From NCBI GenBank assembly GCA_026399025.1, contig JAPLRU010000095.1, forward strand, positions 1 to 49,326: 49,326 nt of DNA, written 5' to 3'. Numbering within the stretch: position 1 is the first letter of the stretch; each line of letters opens with the position of its first letter. This DNA comes from Methylobacter sp. GTDB taxonomy: Bacteria; Pseudomonadota; Gammaproteobacteria; Methylococcales; Methylomonadaceae. The notes beneath the pieces were generated by a model. It was not told where the DNA came from and did no database searches. It was given only the letters and a program-made list of their open reading frames with translations. Shown here piece after piece: positions 31,641-42,527 of this stretch. Both the position numbers and the translations under genes were made by a program.

Positions 31641-33092
31641 TCATTCAAAACCTTTTGGTATTTGTTGGTGCCAATCGGTAACCTGCTGATATTGATGGGA
31701 AATATTCAGCAAGCGGGCTTCGGAAAAATAATTGCCGATCAACTGCAAGCCTACCGGCAAGCCGGAAACAAAACCCGCGGGAATCGACATCGCCGGAACA
31801 CCGGCAAGATTGATCGCAATCGTATAAATATCGGATAAATACATTTCAATCGGATTGCCGATTTTTTCACCGATACCGAACGCGGTAGACGGCGCTACCG
31901 GCCCCATAATCACATCGACTTCCGACAGCGCACGTTTAAAGTCTTCACTGATCAGGCGGCGAACTTTTTGCGCTTTAATATAGTAAGCGTCGTAATAACC
32001 GGCCGACAACGCGTAAGTTCCCATCAAAATGCGGCGTTTGACTTCCTTGCCGAAGCCCTCGCCGCGCGAGCGGGTGTAAAGATCGGTTAAATCCGCCGGA
32101 TTTTCGCAGCGATAACCGAAACGGACGCCGTCGAAACGCGACAAGTTAGCGGAACACTCGGCCGGAGCGATGACGTAATAAGCCGGAATAGCCAGCTTAA
32201 GGCTAGGCATCGATATTTCCGTTACCGTTGCGCCCAATTTCCGGTATTCGTTAATAGCCGCCTCAAGTACTGCCGCCACTTCGCTATTTAAACCTTCGCC
32301 GAAAAACTCTTTGGGCAAGCCGATTTTTAAGCCTTCGAGACTGTTAGTTAAGCCGGCCATGTAATCGGGAACAGGCGCATCAACGCTGGTTGAATCTTTG
32401 TCATCAAAACCGGCCATGGTTTGCAATAGGATCGCCGCATCTTCGGCGTTGCGGGTCATCGGTCCGCCTTGATCCAGGCTGGAGGCATAAGCAATCATGC
32501 CGTAACGGGAGACCCGGCCGTAAGTCGGCTTTAAGCCGGTAATGCCGCAATGAGCGGCCGGTTGTCTTATCGAGCCGCCGGTATCGGTGCCGGTTGCGCA
32601 GACAGCCAGCCTTGCTGCAACAGCCGCAGCCGAACCGCCCGAGGAACCACCGGGAACGGCATTAATGTCCCAAGGATTTTTAACGACGCCGTAATAACTG
32701 GTTTCATTGGATGAACCCATCGCAAACTCGTCCATATTGAGTTTGCCCAGCATGATCGCTCCGGCGTTATTAAATTTATCGATGACCGTTGCATTATAAG
32801 GTGCGATAAAATTATCCAGCATAAGCGAACCGCAGGTGGTTTTAACGCCTTCGGTGCAAAAAATGTCTTTTTGCGCAATCGGAATGCCGGTTAACAGTTC
32901 CGCATCGCCCGTTGCCAGTCTTGCGTCAGCGGCTTTGGCTTGTTGCAAGGCTCGGTCTTCGGTGACGGTAACATAAGCATTCAGTACCTTGTGCTGTTTG
33001 ATTCTGTCTAAAAAGGCCGAGGTCAATTCCACGCTGGAAAACTCGCCGGAACGCAGGCCTTTGGCTAATTCTGCAATTGTTTTGTTATGCAT
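31641..33092 (-). CDS. gatA: Asp-tRNA(Asn)/Glu-tRNA(Gln) amidotransferase subunit A
   Basis: A 483-residue amidase-signature protein that hydrolyses glutamine and channels ammonia to GatB. The Ser-Ser-Lys catalytic triad is visible: Lys in [11 protein letters not shown], and the serines in [12 protein letters not shown] and [32 protein letters not shown] follows as in all GatA. Length is typical. The ATG is preceded by AAGGAAAAAG. It follows gatC with 17 bases between and precedes the Uma2 gene. Confidence 0.97.
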   Translation of the reverse strand: MHNKTIAELAKGLRSGEFSSVELTSAFLDRIKQHKVLNAYVTVTEDRALQQAKAADARLATGDAELLTGIPIAQKDIFCTEGVKTTCGSLMLDNFIAPYNATVIDKFNNAGAIMLGKLNMDEFAMGSSNETSYYGVVKNPWDINAVPGGSSGGSAAAVAARLAVCATGTDTGGSIRQPAAHCGITGLKPTYGRVSRYGMIAYASSLDQGGPMTRNAEDAAILLQTMAGFDDKDSTSVDAPVPDYMAGLTNSLEGLKIGLPKEFFGEGLNSEVAAVLEAAINEYRKLGATVTEISMPSLKLAIPAYYVIAPAECSANLSRFDGVRFGYRCENPADLTDLYTRSRGEGFGKEVKRRILMGTYALSAGYYDAYYIKAQKVRRLISEDFKRALSEVDVIMGPVAPSTAFGIGEKIGNPIEMYLSDIYTIAINLAGVPAMSIPAGFVSGLPVGLQLIGNYFSEARLLNISHQYQQVTDWHQQIPKGFE

Positions 33093-33109
33093 ATCGATTA
33101 CTTTTTCCT

Positions 33110-33397
33110 TTACTCAATTACTTTGGGCACTAGATAAAGTCCCTCATCTACTTGCGGCGCAATAGCCTGGAATTTTTCGCGGTTATCCCGCTCGGTGACG
33201 ACATCGGCTCGCAGTCTTTGCACTTGGTCCATCGGGTGCGCCATAGGCTCGACGCCGTCGGTATTCAGATCGCCCATTTGAGTCATCAAATCCAGCATGC
33301 CGGACAAGTCTCTTGCATAAGAAGCAACATCTTGCTGTTCGATTCCCAGTCGCGCTAAATGCGCAATTTGTTTCACATTATCCGCCGTTAAAGACAC
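33110..33397 (-). CDS. gatC: Amidotransferase subunit C
   Basis: A 95-residue GatC, the small subunit that stabilises GatA-GatB. The protein begins (GTG start) [18 protein letters not shown] and contains the conserved [21 protein letters not shown] segment split over the middle, ending [22 protein letters not shown] site lies upstream of the GTG. It is the first gene of the operon and is divergent from mreB with a shared 127-base promoter region. Confidence 0.95.
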   Translation of the reverse strand: MSLTADNVKQIAHLARLGIEQQDVASYARDLSGMLDLMTQMGDLNTDGVEPMAHPMDQVQRLRADVVTERDNREKFQAIAPQVDEGLYLVPKVIE

Positions 33398-34568
<1,171 letters not shown>

Positions 34569-34759
34569 TCCCGCGTCATCATACCCATCCTTTAAATCGT
34601 TATTAGGGCCGCAACAAAAACACGAAAATCCAGTCGCACCCTGGGTTACGGCGCAAAACCGGCCCTGAGCGCAAGCGAAGGGAGGCGTCTAACCCAACCT
34701 AGAGCTTTTTACAGCTTAACGCTCCCATCTTTTTTAACTGGATATAGAGGCATCCCGCT

Positions 34760-35899
34760 ATAAAACTTTTATTTGCTACCGGTCCTTCCATCAATACCCG
34801 TCTGCTTGTGGCAATCATTGCGTCAGTTGCTTTGCTGGTCACCGAGCACACCAGTCATCGCTTGGATGCGCTTCGAGCTACGTTATCCGTTATTGTCGAT
34901 CCGTTAAAATATTTGGTCGATTTACCGACCGTGTTGATTGCGCAAACCGCCAATTCGATTCGTTCCTATTCCGCTTTAAAAGATGAAAACGCCCGCTTGC
35001 GCGATGAGCAGTTTATCGATAGAACCCGATTGCTTAAATTCGACTCGCTGGAAAAAGAAAATATCCGCTTGCGCGCATTGCTGGAAAATTCGTTCAAACT
35101 CGGCGAGCAATTGCTGATTGCCGAATTGTTGTCGATTAATACCGCGCCCTACGAAAATATCGTCGTGGTCAACAAAGGTACGCGTTTCGGCGTTCATCCC
35201 CAGCAACCGGTGCTGGATGCGAACGGCGTGGTCGGACAGGTTTTCCGCGCGTTGCCGTTCAGTTCCGAAATCATGTTGATTACCGACCCGAATCATGCCA
35301 TTCCGGTTCAGGTTAATCGTAACGGTTTGCTGACCATTGCCGTCGGCAGCGGTCAACTGAATCGGCTTAATTTGCCTTTCCTGCCGAATAATGCGGATAT
35401 TCGCCCCGGCGACTTGCTGATCACATCGGGCTTAGGCGGTACGTTCCCATCCGGCTATCCGGTTGCCGTGGTCGATGATTTTACCCCGATGACTAACAAG
35501 CCTTTCGTCAACATTACCGCCACGCCTAAAGCCATGCTGGACCGAAACCGAGAATTGCTGATCGTTTGGAGCGATTCTTCGCCGGTTTCACTGAGCACGC
35601 CGCAGAAGCCGAAATCTCCGGAAATTCAATCTCATGAGCCGGCAGCCGAGTTGGAACGAAAAACGCCCGAAGGAGCCCATACCGGAATAGCCCGCGACGG
35701 CCAATCCGCCCGGAGCGGGGCAGCACACGAATCGTCCACAGGGGCTCGAACAGGGACGGCGCATAGCGCCCCTCCCGCCCAGACCAGATCGGCACACGAA
35801 GCTCCCGCAGCAGTGCGCACAGGAACCGCCCGTGCAAGCTCTCCAGTCGGGACCGGTGCGTTGCGTAAAGCGCCCGCAGGAACAGCCAATGATGAATAA
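34760..35899 (+). CDS. mreC: MreC with apparent ATA start and a repetitive C-terminal tail
   Basis: MreC is a bitopic protein linking MreB to the periplasmic synthases. From the GTG at 34808 the frame would lose its cytoplasmic start and part of the membrane helix. Reading upstream gives KLLFATGPSINTRLLVAIIA, the expected MreC N-terminus, with ATA (34760-34762) at the initiator position and GAGG 9 bases before it. An in-frame TAG lies at 34745. The product would be 379 residues: TM helix, coiled coil (about 65-120), and the beta-barrel domain (YENIVVVNKGTRFGV to GYPVAVVDDF). The last roughly 100 residues are an unusual Ala/Thr/Gly/His-rich repetitive tail. Overlaps mreD. Confidence 0.85.
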   Translation: MKLLFATGPSINTRLLVAIIASVALLVTEHTSHRLDALRATLSVIVDPLKYLVDLPTVLIAQTANSIRSYSALKDENARLRDEQFIDRTRLLKFDSLEKENIRLRALLENSFKLGEQLLIAELLSINTAPYENIVVVNKGTRFGVHPQQPVLDANGVVGQVFRALPFSSEIMLITDPNHAIPVQVNRNGLLTIAVGSGQLNRLNLPFLPNNADIRPGDLLITSGLGGTFPSGYPVAVVDDFTPMTNKPFVNITATPKAMLDRNRELLIVWSDSSPVSLSTPQKPKSPEIQSHEPAAELERKTPEGAHTGIARDGQSARSGAAHESSTGARTGTAHSAPPAQTRSAHEAPAAVRTGTARASSPVGTGALRKAPAGTANDE

Positions 35900-36374
35900 C
35901 TACTACAGTTTTGGCCGGATTATGTTGACGATTATTATGGCGATGTGCCTGAGAATTGCGCCTTGGCCTAGCTTTTTGGCCGGTATGAATCCTGATTGGG
36001 TGCTGTTGGTGCTGATTTATTGGTCCGTTGCGGTACCGGAACGGGTTGGTATCTTTCATGCCTGGACTATCGGGCTACTGACCGACGTGTTGACCGGCAG
36101 AGTCTTCGGTCAATACGCGCTGACCTATACCTTAGTTATTTACGTCTGTCTGATGCTGCACAAGCGTTTACGCCAATTTCCCTTGCCTCAACAAGAATTG
36201 TTTATTTTCTTTTGCCTACTGTTTAGCCAAATTCTGTTGTTCTGGCTAAAAAACATCCAGCACCCCGCTCAATTGCAAGCGTCTTTCTGGCTGCCCGTGG
36301 TTACCGGCACCGTATGCTGGCCCTTGATCTATATGGCATTACGCCGCGTCCGTTTATCGCGGCGCAGAAAATAA
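35892..36374 (+). CDS. mreD: Rod-shape-determining protein MreD
   Basis: A 160-residue inner-membrane protein with five to six helices (RIMLTIIMAMCLRIAPW, WVLLVLIYWSVAVP, YALTYTLVIYVCLML, LFIFFCLLFSQILLFWL, ASFWLPVVTGTVCWPLIYM). It begins within the end of mreC (overlap of 8 bases); an ATG one codon earlier is equally possible. Works with MreB, MreC, RodA and PBP2 in lateral wall synthesis. Confidence 0.93.
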   Translation: MNNYYSFGRIMLTIIMAMCLRIAPWPSFLAGMNPDWVLLVLIYWSVAVPERVGIFHAWTIGLLTDVLTGRVFGQYALTYTLVIYVCLMLHKRLRQFPLPQQELFIFFCLLFSQILLFWLKNIQHPAQLQASFWLPVVTGTVCWPLIYMALRRVRLSRRRK

Positions 36375-36396
36375 CACCCCTCCCTCCGTCGCTGTT

Positions 36397-38241
36397 ATGT
36401 CCCGTATCTACACTATTAAAAATAAGTTAGTAGAGAGCCGTCTATTTCTCAACCGTATCATTGCCGCTTTCATTGTCATTCTGCTGCTCACTTCCGGGCT
36501 GATTGTGCGTCTGGTTTATCTGCAAATTGTCGGGCATGAACATTATGCAACCCTGGCAAAAGATAACAGCATTAAAATCGAACCGTTGGTACCGACTAGA
36601 GGCATTATTTATGACCGGCACGGTAAGGTCTTGGCCGATAATACTCAGTCTTTCAGCCTGGAGTTGATTCCCGAGCAAATCAAAGATATTGACGACACCT
36701 TGCACCGCTTACAACAGCTGCTCAATATTTCCGACGAAAAAATCGACCAATTCCAAAAACAACGCAAGCGGCAAAAACGCTTCGTCAGCACACCGTTGTT
36801 AATCAGCATGACCGATGAAGAAATCGCCAAGTTTGCGGTGGTCAGGCCTTATTTCCCCGGCGTTGACATTCAGGCGCGCCTGGTTCGGCATTACCCTTAC
36901 GCCGATCTGGCCTCTCATGTGGTCGGTTACGTCGGCCGCATCAACGAGGCGGAAATGAAGTCGCTGCCTATCGCCGAATACCGGGGCTCGACCCATGTCG
37001 GCAAAATAGGCATAGAAAACACCTACGAAACCGAACTGCACGGCAAGACCGGTTACGCGGAAATAGAAACCAATGTGCAGGCGCGCGCCATCAATACGGT
37101 AAACTCGGTCACCCCCATACCGGGTGAAAATCTTTATCTGACCCTGGATATCGATTTACAAAAAACCGCTTATGACGCATTAGGCGATTTCAACGGCGCC
37201 GTCGTCGCGATTGACATTAAAACCGGCGGCGTCCTGGTTTTTGCCAGCCGCCCCGGTTTCGATCCTAATCCCTTTGTTATCGGCATTGCCAATGACGCCT
37301 ATCAGGCTCTGCAATCCTCGGAAAATCAACCGCTCTACAATCGCGCATTGCGCGGTTTATATCCGCCGGGCTCAACCATCAAGCCGTTTATCGGCTTGGC
37401 CGGACTTGAATACAATGCGATAAGCGCCGAGCACAAGCTGTTCTGTCCCGGCTACTATCAGCTGCCTAATGTCAGCCATCATTATCGGGATTGGAAAAAA
37501 GGCGGCCACGGCTCGGTTAATATGACCGAAGCCATTACCCAATCGTGCGACGTGTATTTTTACAGTCTGGCATCCATTTTGGGCATAGACCGTATGCATA
37601 GCTTTTTGCAGCATTTTGGTTTCGGCGAAAAATCAGGCATCGATCTGGCCGGAGAAAAGCAAGGCTTACTGCCTTCGCGCGAATGGAAACGCAATCAACG
37701 CAATCAATCCTGGTATCCTGGCGAAACGTTAATTACCGGCATAGGCCAAGGCTATCTCCAGGTTACGCCGATACAATTGGCCAAAGCTACCGCAACCTTG
37801 GCCAATAAAGGCAAAATTGTGACGCCCTTTCTGGTAAAGAACACGGCGAGTCCTGATTCCTTAGGTCCGGAGGCCGACAACCATCAGGATAACTTTGAGC
37901 TTAAATCCGAAAACATTAACAGCATCATTTCCGCAATGATTAATGTTATTCACGACCCGCACGGCACCGCCAAAGGCATCAATAAAGATATTAACTATCA
38001 AATCGCCGGAAAAACCGGAACCGCCCAGGTTTTTAACATCAAGCAGGATGCCAAGTACAACGAAAACGACATTGACTTCAAATTACGCGACCATGCTTTA
38101 TTTATATCTTTCGCCCCGGCCGACGACCCCAAAATTGCCGTGGCCGTGGTGGTTGAAAACGGCGGTCATGGCGGCTCGGTCGCAGCGCCTATCGCAGGCC
38201 AAGTTATCAAGCAATTTTTAGGGGCCACTAATGAAAACTGA
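36397..38241 (+). CDS. mrdA: Penicillin-binding protein 2 (elongation transpeptidase)
   Basis: A 614-residue class B PBP. It has one N-terminal membrane helix (IIAAFIVILLLTSGLIVRLVYL), then the pedestal/dimerisation domain (LVPTRGIIYDRHGKVLADN). The transpeptidase domain carries STIK in PPGSTIKPF as the active-site SxxK, SCD in TQSCDVYFYS as the SxN-type motif, and KTG in IAGKTGTAQ. It cross-links peptidoglycan during elongation with RodA, whose gene overlaps its end by 11 bases. mreD is 22 bases upstream. Confidence 0.97.
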   Translation: MSRIYTIKNKLVESRLFLNRIIAAFIVILLLTSGLIVRLVYLQIVGHEHYATLAKDNSIKIEPLVPTRGIIYDRHGKVLADNTQSFSLELIPEQIKDIDDTLHRLQQLLNISDEKIDQFQKQRKRQKRFVSTPLLISMTDEEIAKFAVVRPYFPGVDIQARLVRHYPYADLASHVVGYVGRINEAEMKSLPIAEYRGSTHVGKIGIENTYETELHGKTGYAEIETNVQARAINTVNSVTPIPGENLYLTLDIDLQKTAYDALGDFNGAVVAIDIKTGGVLVFASRPGFDPNPFVIGIANDAYQALQSSENQPLYNRALRGLYPPGSTIKPFIGLAGLEYNAISAEHKLFCPGYYQLPNVSHHYRDWKKGGHGSVNMTEAITQSCDVYFYSLASILGIDRMHSFLQHFGFGEKSGIDLAGEKQGLLPSREWKRNQRNQSWYPGETLITGIGQGYLQVTPIQLAKATATLANKGKIVTPFLVKNTASPDSLGPEADNHQDNFELKSENINSIISAMINVIHDPHGTAKGINKDINYQIAGKTGTAQVFNIKQDAKYNENDIDFKLRDHALFISFAPADDPKIAVAVVVENGGHGGSVAAPIAGQVIKQFLGATNEN

Positions 38242-39364
38242 AACCCGTAGCGAACAATTTCATCCGCCCTCGGTGATGGGCAATATCCTCAGAAAACTGC
38301 ATATAGACATTCCCTTGTTTATCGGTTTATTGCTTATCTCCATTCTGAGCTTTGTGATTCTGTACAGTGCCGGCAGCCAGGATATGGACGTGCTGATGCG
38401 CCAAGCGGCGCGAGTCGGCTTGGCTTTTTTACTGATGACAGTGTTAGCTCATGTCGATCCTTATCAATTTAAGCGCTATTCCGCATTGCTGTTCGGCTTG
38501 GGCATTTTGCTGCTAATTGCGGTACTGGTCATGGGCCAATTCGGCAAAGGCGCGCAACGCTGGCTGGACCTTGGCGTTTTTCGTTTCCAGCCCTCGGAAA
38601 TGATCAAAATCACCACGCCGATGATGGTCGCTTGGTATTTGGCCGAGCATTCATTGCCGCCCCGGCCGAAGCAATTGCTGGTAGCCAGCCTGCTGATTAT
38701 TGTGCCGACCCTATTGATCGCCAAACAGCCTGATTTGGGCACCGCCTTACTGGTTGCCAGTTCCGGCGCTGCGGTACTGTTTTTTGCCGGCTTGTCCTGG
38801 CGCTTTATATTGGCCATCAGCTCCGTCCTGGCCGGACTAACGCCGATACTGTGGCATTTCATGCGCCCTTATCAACGCGACCGGGTGCTGACCTTTTTAA
38901 ACCCGGAAGCCGATCCGCTGGGCCGGGGGTATCATATTATCCAATCGAAGATCGCCATCGGCTCCGGCGGCATTTACGGCAAAGGCTGGCTGGGCAGTAC
39001 CCAGTCGGAACTGGATTTTTTACCGGAAAGCTCGACCGACTTTATTTTTGCGGTTTTTGCCGAAGAATTCGGGCTGTTCGGCTGCGTCGGTTTGCTCGCC
39101 TTATATCTGTTGATTATCAGCCGTTGCCTGTATATCGCCTCGCAGGCTCAGGGCACTTACAGTCGCTTATTGGCCAGCAGTCTGGCTTTTACTTTTTTCG
39201 TTTATGTTTTTGTTAATATCGGCATGGTTATCGGCGTACTCCCGGTAGTTGGCGTGCCATTACCCTTAGTCAGCTACGGCGGCACCTCGATAGTCACCTT
39301 GCTGGCCGGTTTCGGCATTCTTATGTCGATTCATACGCATAAAAAATTCCTTCCGCATTCATGA
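38231..39364 (+). CDS. rodA: RodA peptidoglycan glycosyltransferase
   Basis: A 377-residue SEDS-family polymerase that works with PBP2. About ten membrane helices are evident. SEDS hallmarks include FQPSEMIKI, PDLGTALLVASSGAAVLF, FLPESSTDFIFAVFAEEFG and GVPLPLVSYGGTSIVT. The start overlaps mrdA by 11 bases, indicating translational coupling. The stop is followed by a short palindrome-like block (GGCGAAAGGCGAAA) whose inverse recurs in the mltB signal region. Confidence 0.97.
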   Translation: MKTETRSEQFHPPSVMGNILRKLHIDIPLFIGLLLISILSFVILYSAGSQDMDVLMRQAARVGLAFLLMTVLAHVDPYQFKRYSALLFGLGILLLIAVLVMGQFGKGAQRWLDLGVFRFQPSEMIKITTPMMVAWYLAEHSLPPRPKQLLVASLLIIVPTLLIAKQPDLGTALLVASSGAAVLFFAGLSWRFILAISSVLAGLTPILWHFMRPYQRDRVLTFLNPEADPLGRGYHIIQSKIAIGSGGIYGKGWLGSTQSELDFLPESSTDFIFAVFAEEFGLFGCVGLLALYLLIISRCLYIASQAQGTYSRLLASSLAFTFFVYVFVNIGMVIGVLPVVGVPLPLVSYGGTSIVTLLAGFGILMSIHTHKKFLPHS

Positions 39365-39488
39365 CGCAGGCGAAAGGCGAAATTGTGACTTTTTACACCT
39401 TCAATTCATACCCATAAAAGTTTTCGCCTTGCTCATGAATCTACAACACACCCCAAACGCAACGCTAACGATGCAAAAATCCAACCCT

Positions 39489-40535
39489 ATGTCCCGACTC
39501 AAAAGCATACTCCGCGCCTTTCGCCTTTCGCCCTTCGCCTTGTGTCTTCTACTCACCGCTTGCGCCGGCAACATAAAAGACACCGAACCGGTCAATGCCT
39601 TTATCGGGCAAATGGTAGCCAAGCACCACTTCGATAAAGCCGAGCTTGATGCTTTGTTTGAAACCGTCGAAATCAAACAAGACATCCTGAAAAAAATCGC
39701 TTCGCCCTCGGAAGGCTTGCCTTGGTATAAATACCGCAAAATATTCCTGACCGACGCCCGTATCGACGCCGGTGTGCAATTCTGGCGGGACAATGCGGCA
39801 GCGCTGGCCGCCGCAGAGCAACAATACGGCGTTCCCCCCGAAATCATTGTCGCCATTATCGGCGTCGAAACCCAGTTCGGCAAAAACACCGGCAACTACC
39901 GCGTCATCGATGCGTTATCGACATTGGCTTTCGCCTATCCGCCGCGCAGTAAGTTCTTTCTTGGCGAGCTTGAAAGTTTTCTGCTGCTGTGCCGGGATGA
40001 ACGCATGAACCCCGCCGAACCGTTGGGTTCTTATGCCGGCGCGATGGGCCTGCCGCAATTCATGCCCAGTAGTTTTATAAACTATGCGGTTGATTTTAAT
40101 AAGGATAATCGCCGCGACATCTGGCGCGACAACAACGATGTCATCGCCAGCATCGGCAACTATTTTGCTAAACACCATTGGCAAGCCGGACAAATTATTG
40201 CGGTTCCGGTGACCGCCAAAGGCGAAGCTTCCGCTCCTGCTCACGCCCCTCGCCTACATCCTGTAGGCGAATCTTACAAAACCGCCTTAACCAAAGACCT
40301 TAAGCCTGAGTTAAGGATTGACGAGTTAGAATCGCTTAACCTAACAACAATGAGGCAATTACCTTTAGACAGCAAAGTGAAACTGCTTAGCTTTGAACAA
40401 CAGCAAGGCGAAGAGCTTTGGGCGGCATTAGACAACTTTTACGTCATTACCCGCTACAACCACAGCCCTTTATACGCCATGGCCGTTTATCAGTTAAGCG
40501 TATCTATTCTAAATAAAAAAGGAACGTTCCCATGA
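39489..40535 (+). CDS. mltB: Membrane-bound lytic transglycosylase B
   Basis: A 348-residue lipoprotein. The chosen ATG gives a normal signal peptide (MSRLKSILRAFRLSPFALC then LLLTAC, lipid-modified Cys at about 25); in-frame starts at 39435 and 39471 are possible but none has a clear ribosome site. The catalytic Glu lies in IIGVETQFGK, followed by AYPPRSKFF and GAMGLPQFMPSSF, typical of the MltB/SltB family. Part of the signal region is encoded by a TTTCGCCTTTCGCC repeat. Further on, a 9-bp perfect hairpin at 40250-40270 encodes PRLHPVGE within the frame. It cleaves peptidoglycan glycan strands. Overlaps rlpA by 4 bases. Confidence 0.92.
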   Translation: MSRLKSILRAFRLSPFALCLLLTACAGNIKDTEPVNAFIGQMVAKHHFDKAELDALFETVEIKQDILKKIASPSEGLPWYKYRKIFLTDARIDAGVQFWRDNAAALAAAEQQYGVPPEIIVAIIGVETQFGKNTGNYRVIDALSTLAFAYPPRSKFFLGELESFLLLCRDERMNPAEPLGSYAGAMGLPQFMPSSFINYAVDFNKDNRRDIWRDNNDVIASIGNYFAKHHWQAGQIIAVPVTAKGEASAPAHAPRLHPVGESYKTALTKDLKPELRIDELESLNLTTMRQLPLDSKVKLLSFEQQQGEELWAALDNFYVITRYNHSPLYAMAVYQLSVSILNKKGTFP

Positions 40536-41326
40536 ATAAGATAATACTGGTACTTTTAAGTTTTGTTTTATGCAGTTGTACTACCGAATCAATAAAAACC
40601 GCCGATCAGTCCAGCCAACCCTCGGTTACAACTGCCTCCTTCACCAGACACCCTACAAGATTGCACTTCGGCAATTCTGAAAACACCTCCACCGAAGAAG
40701 AACACCTGCTACCCCGCATTGCCCGCTACCTGAAACAAGGCATCGCCTCTTGGTACGGCCCCGATTTTCACGGCAAGAAAACCGCATCCGGCGAAATATA
40801 CGATATGTACGCGATGACGGCCGCCCACAAAACCTTACCGATTTCATCTTACGCGCGCGTGACCAACCTGGAAAATCAGCGCAGCGTTATTGTCCGCATT
40901 AACGATCGCGGACCTTTTCACGGCAAGCGCTTGATGGACCTGTCTTACGCCGCCGCCAAAAGACTGGATCTTCACGAAGCGGGTACAGGCGCGGTTGAAA
41001 TCAAAGCGCTCGCCCCTGAACAAGCCTTAGCGCAACTGCAAAACACGGCCGAAGATCAAGACAAAAATATCTATCTGCAAGTCGGTACTTTCGGCAGCAA
41101 AAAGAAAGCCGAGAACCTGCAAAATAAAATCGTCGCTTCCAATTTGCCTCAGCCTAAAATTCTACCGTCAACACACAGAGGTTCTACCTTGTACAAAGTT
41201 CAAATGGGGCCTATCAAATCTCCGGCCCGTGTCCATAATCTGAATTTACAACTGGCAAAACTGGGTATCACAGAAACCCAATTTGTGACAGAAACCGATC
41301 AAAAGCAAATCGCCATGATACAATAA
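40532..41326 (+). CDS. rlpA: RlpA septal-ring lytic transglycosylase, DPBB and SPOR domains
   Basis: A 264-residue lipoprotein (MNKIILVLLSFVLCSC, lipid Cys near 16). The double-psi beta-barrel runs from GIASWYGPDFHGKKTASGE to VRINDRGPFHGKRLMDLS, with the conserved active-site-type residues of RlpA. The C-terminal 75 residues form a SPOR domain (IYLQVGTFGSKKKAENLQNK) that binds denuded glycans at division sites. It starts inside mltB (ATGA overlap). Confidence 0.94.
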   Translation: MNKIILVLLSFVLCSCTTESIKTADQSSQPSVTTASFTRHPTRLHFGNSENTSTEEEHLLPRIARYLKQGIASWYGPDFHGKKTASGEIYDMYAMTAAHKTLPISSYARVTNLENQRSVIVRINDRGPFHGKRLMDLSYAAAKRLDLHEAGTGAVEIKALAPEQALAQLQNTAEDQDKNIYLQVGTFGSKKKAENLQNKIVASNLPQPKILPSTHRGSTLYKVQMGPIKSPARVHNLNLQLAKLGITETQFVTETDQKQIAMIQ

Positions 41327-41360
41327 GCTTCTGTTTTACTGAGTCCCCCGTTAGAGAGCA

Positions 41361-42527
41361 ATGATCCCATTTAAAAATTTCCTCGTTTTTTTATTCTTTA
41401 GCTTACTGATTGCCACAACCGCAAACGCCGAAGATGCCGAACTGGCAACGCCGGCAGCACCTACCATTGCTGCCAGCGGCTACATCTTAATGAACTACGA
41501 TTCCGGCAAAGTACTGGCCGAGAATAATGCCGATGTTAAACTTGCTCCCGCCAGCCTCACCAAGATTATGTCCGTGTATGTGGTGTTCCGGGAAATCAGC
41601 AATGGTCATTTACATTTAGACGACCTCGTCACCATCAGCCAAAAAGCCTGGGAAACGCCCGGCTCCCGTATGTTTATCGAAGTCGGTAATCAGGTTAAAG
41701 TCGAAGACCTGTTAAAAGGCGTCATCATTCAATCCGGCAACGACGCCAGCGTTGCCCTGGCCGAGCATATCGCCGGCGATGAAAGCACTTTCGCCGACAT
41801 GATGAATCAACATGCCGCCCGTCTGGGCATGAAAAACAGCCATTTCGAAGACAGCAACGGTTTACCCATCGAAAACCACTACACCACCGCCCGCGATTTG
41901 GCTATTCTGACTCAAGCTTTAATCAAAGAATTTCCCGACTACTACCGCTGGTTTTCGCAAAAAGAATTCACCTTCAACAACATCGTTCAGCACAATCGCA
42001 ATCAATTGTTATCGCGCGATGAGACTGTGGACGGCGTTAAAACCGGCTTTACCGATGCCGCCGGCTATTGCTTGGTCGCTTCTGCATTACGAAACGACAT
42101 GCGCCTGATTTCCGTGGTAATGGGCGCAAGCAGTCCCAACGCCAGGGCGAACGAAAACCAGAACTTGCTGAATTACGGCTTCCGCTTTTTTGAAGCGCAC
42201 AAACTGTATCAAGGCAAAACCGCTCTCACCGAAGCCAGAATCTGGAAAGGCGACACTAAAAACATTCAACTGGGCTTGGCTGAAGACTTTTATGTGTCGA
42301 TTCCGCGTCGCCATTACAACGACCTTAAAGCCGTTCTTACCATCGATAAAAAAATCACCGCACCGATTAAAGAAGGCACCAAGCTGGGCACTGTCAACGT
42401 CACCCTTAAAGATGAACTGGTCGGCAGCAAAGACCTCATTGCTTTAAAGTCGGTAGAACAAGGCAACATTATTCAGCGGATTTACGATAGCGCGATGATG
42501 ATGCTGGAGAAACCCGATGGACAATAA
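41361..42527 (+). CDS. dacA: D-alanyl-D-alanine carboxypeptidase (PBP5/6 family)
   Basis: A 388-residue low-molecular-weight PBP. It has a signal peptide (FLFFSLLIATTANAEDAE) and the active-site SxxK is SLTK in PASLTKIMSVY. The second motif is SGN in IIQSGNDASV, and the third is KTG in VDGVKTGFTDAAGYC. The C-terminal PBP5_C beta domain and an amphipathic end (RIYDSAMMMLEKPDG) allow membrane attachment. It trims pentapeptides in the periplasm. The gene overlaps the transaminase by 11 bases. Whether it is closer to dacA or dacC is not resolved. Confidence 0.93.
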   Translation: MIPFKNFLVFLFFSLLIATTANAEDAELATPAAPTIAASGYILMNYDSGKVLAENNADVKLAPASLTKIMSVYVVFREISNGHLHLDDLVTISQKAWETPGSRMFIEVGNQVKVEDLLKGVIIQSGNDASVALAEHIAGDESTFADMMNQHAARLGMKNSHFEDSNGLPIENHYTTARDLAILTQALIKEFPDYYRWFSQKEFTFNNIVQHNRNQLLSRDETVDGVKTGFTDAAGYCLVASALRNDMRLISVVMGASSPNARANENQNLLNYGFRFFEAHKLYQGKTALTEARIWKGDTKNIQLGLAEDFYVSIPRRHYNDLKAVLTIDKKITAPIKEGTKLGTVNVTLKDELVGSKDLIALKSVEQGNIIQRIYDSAMMMLEKPDGQ

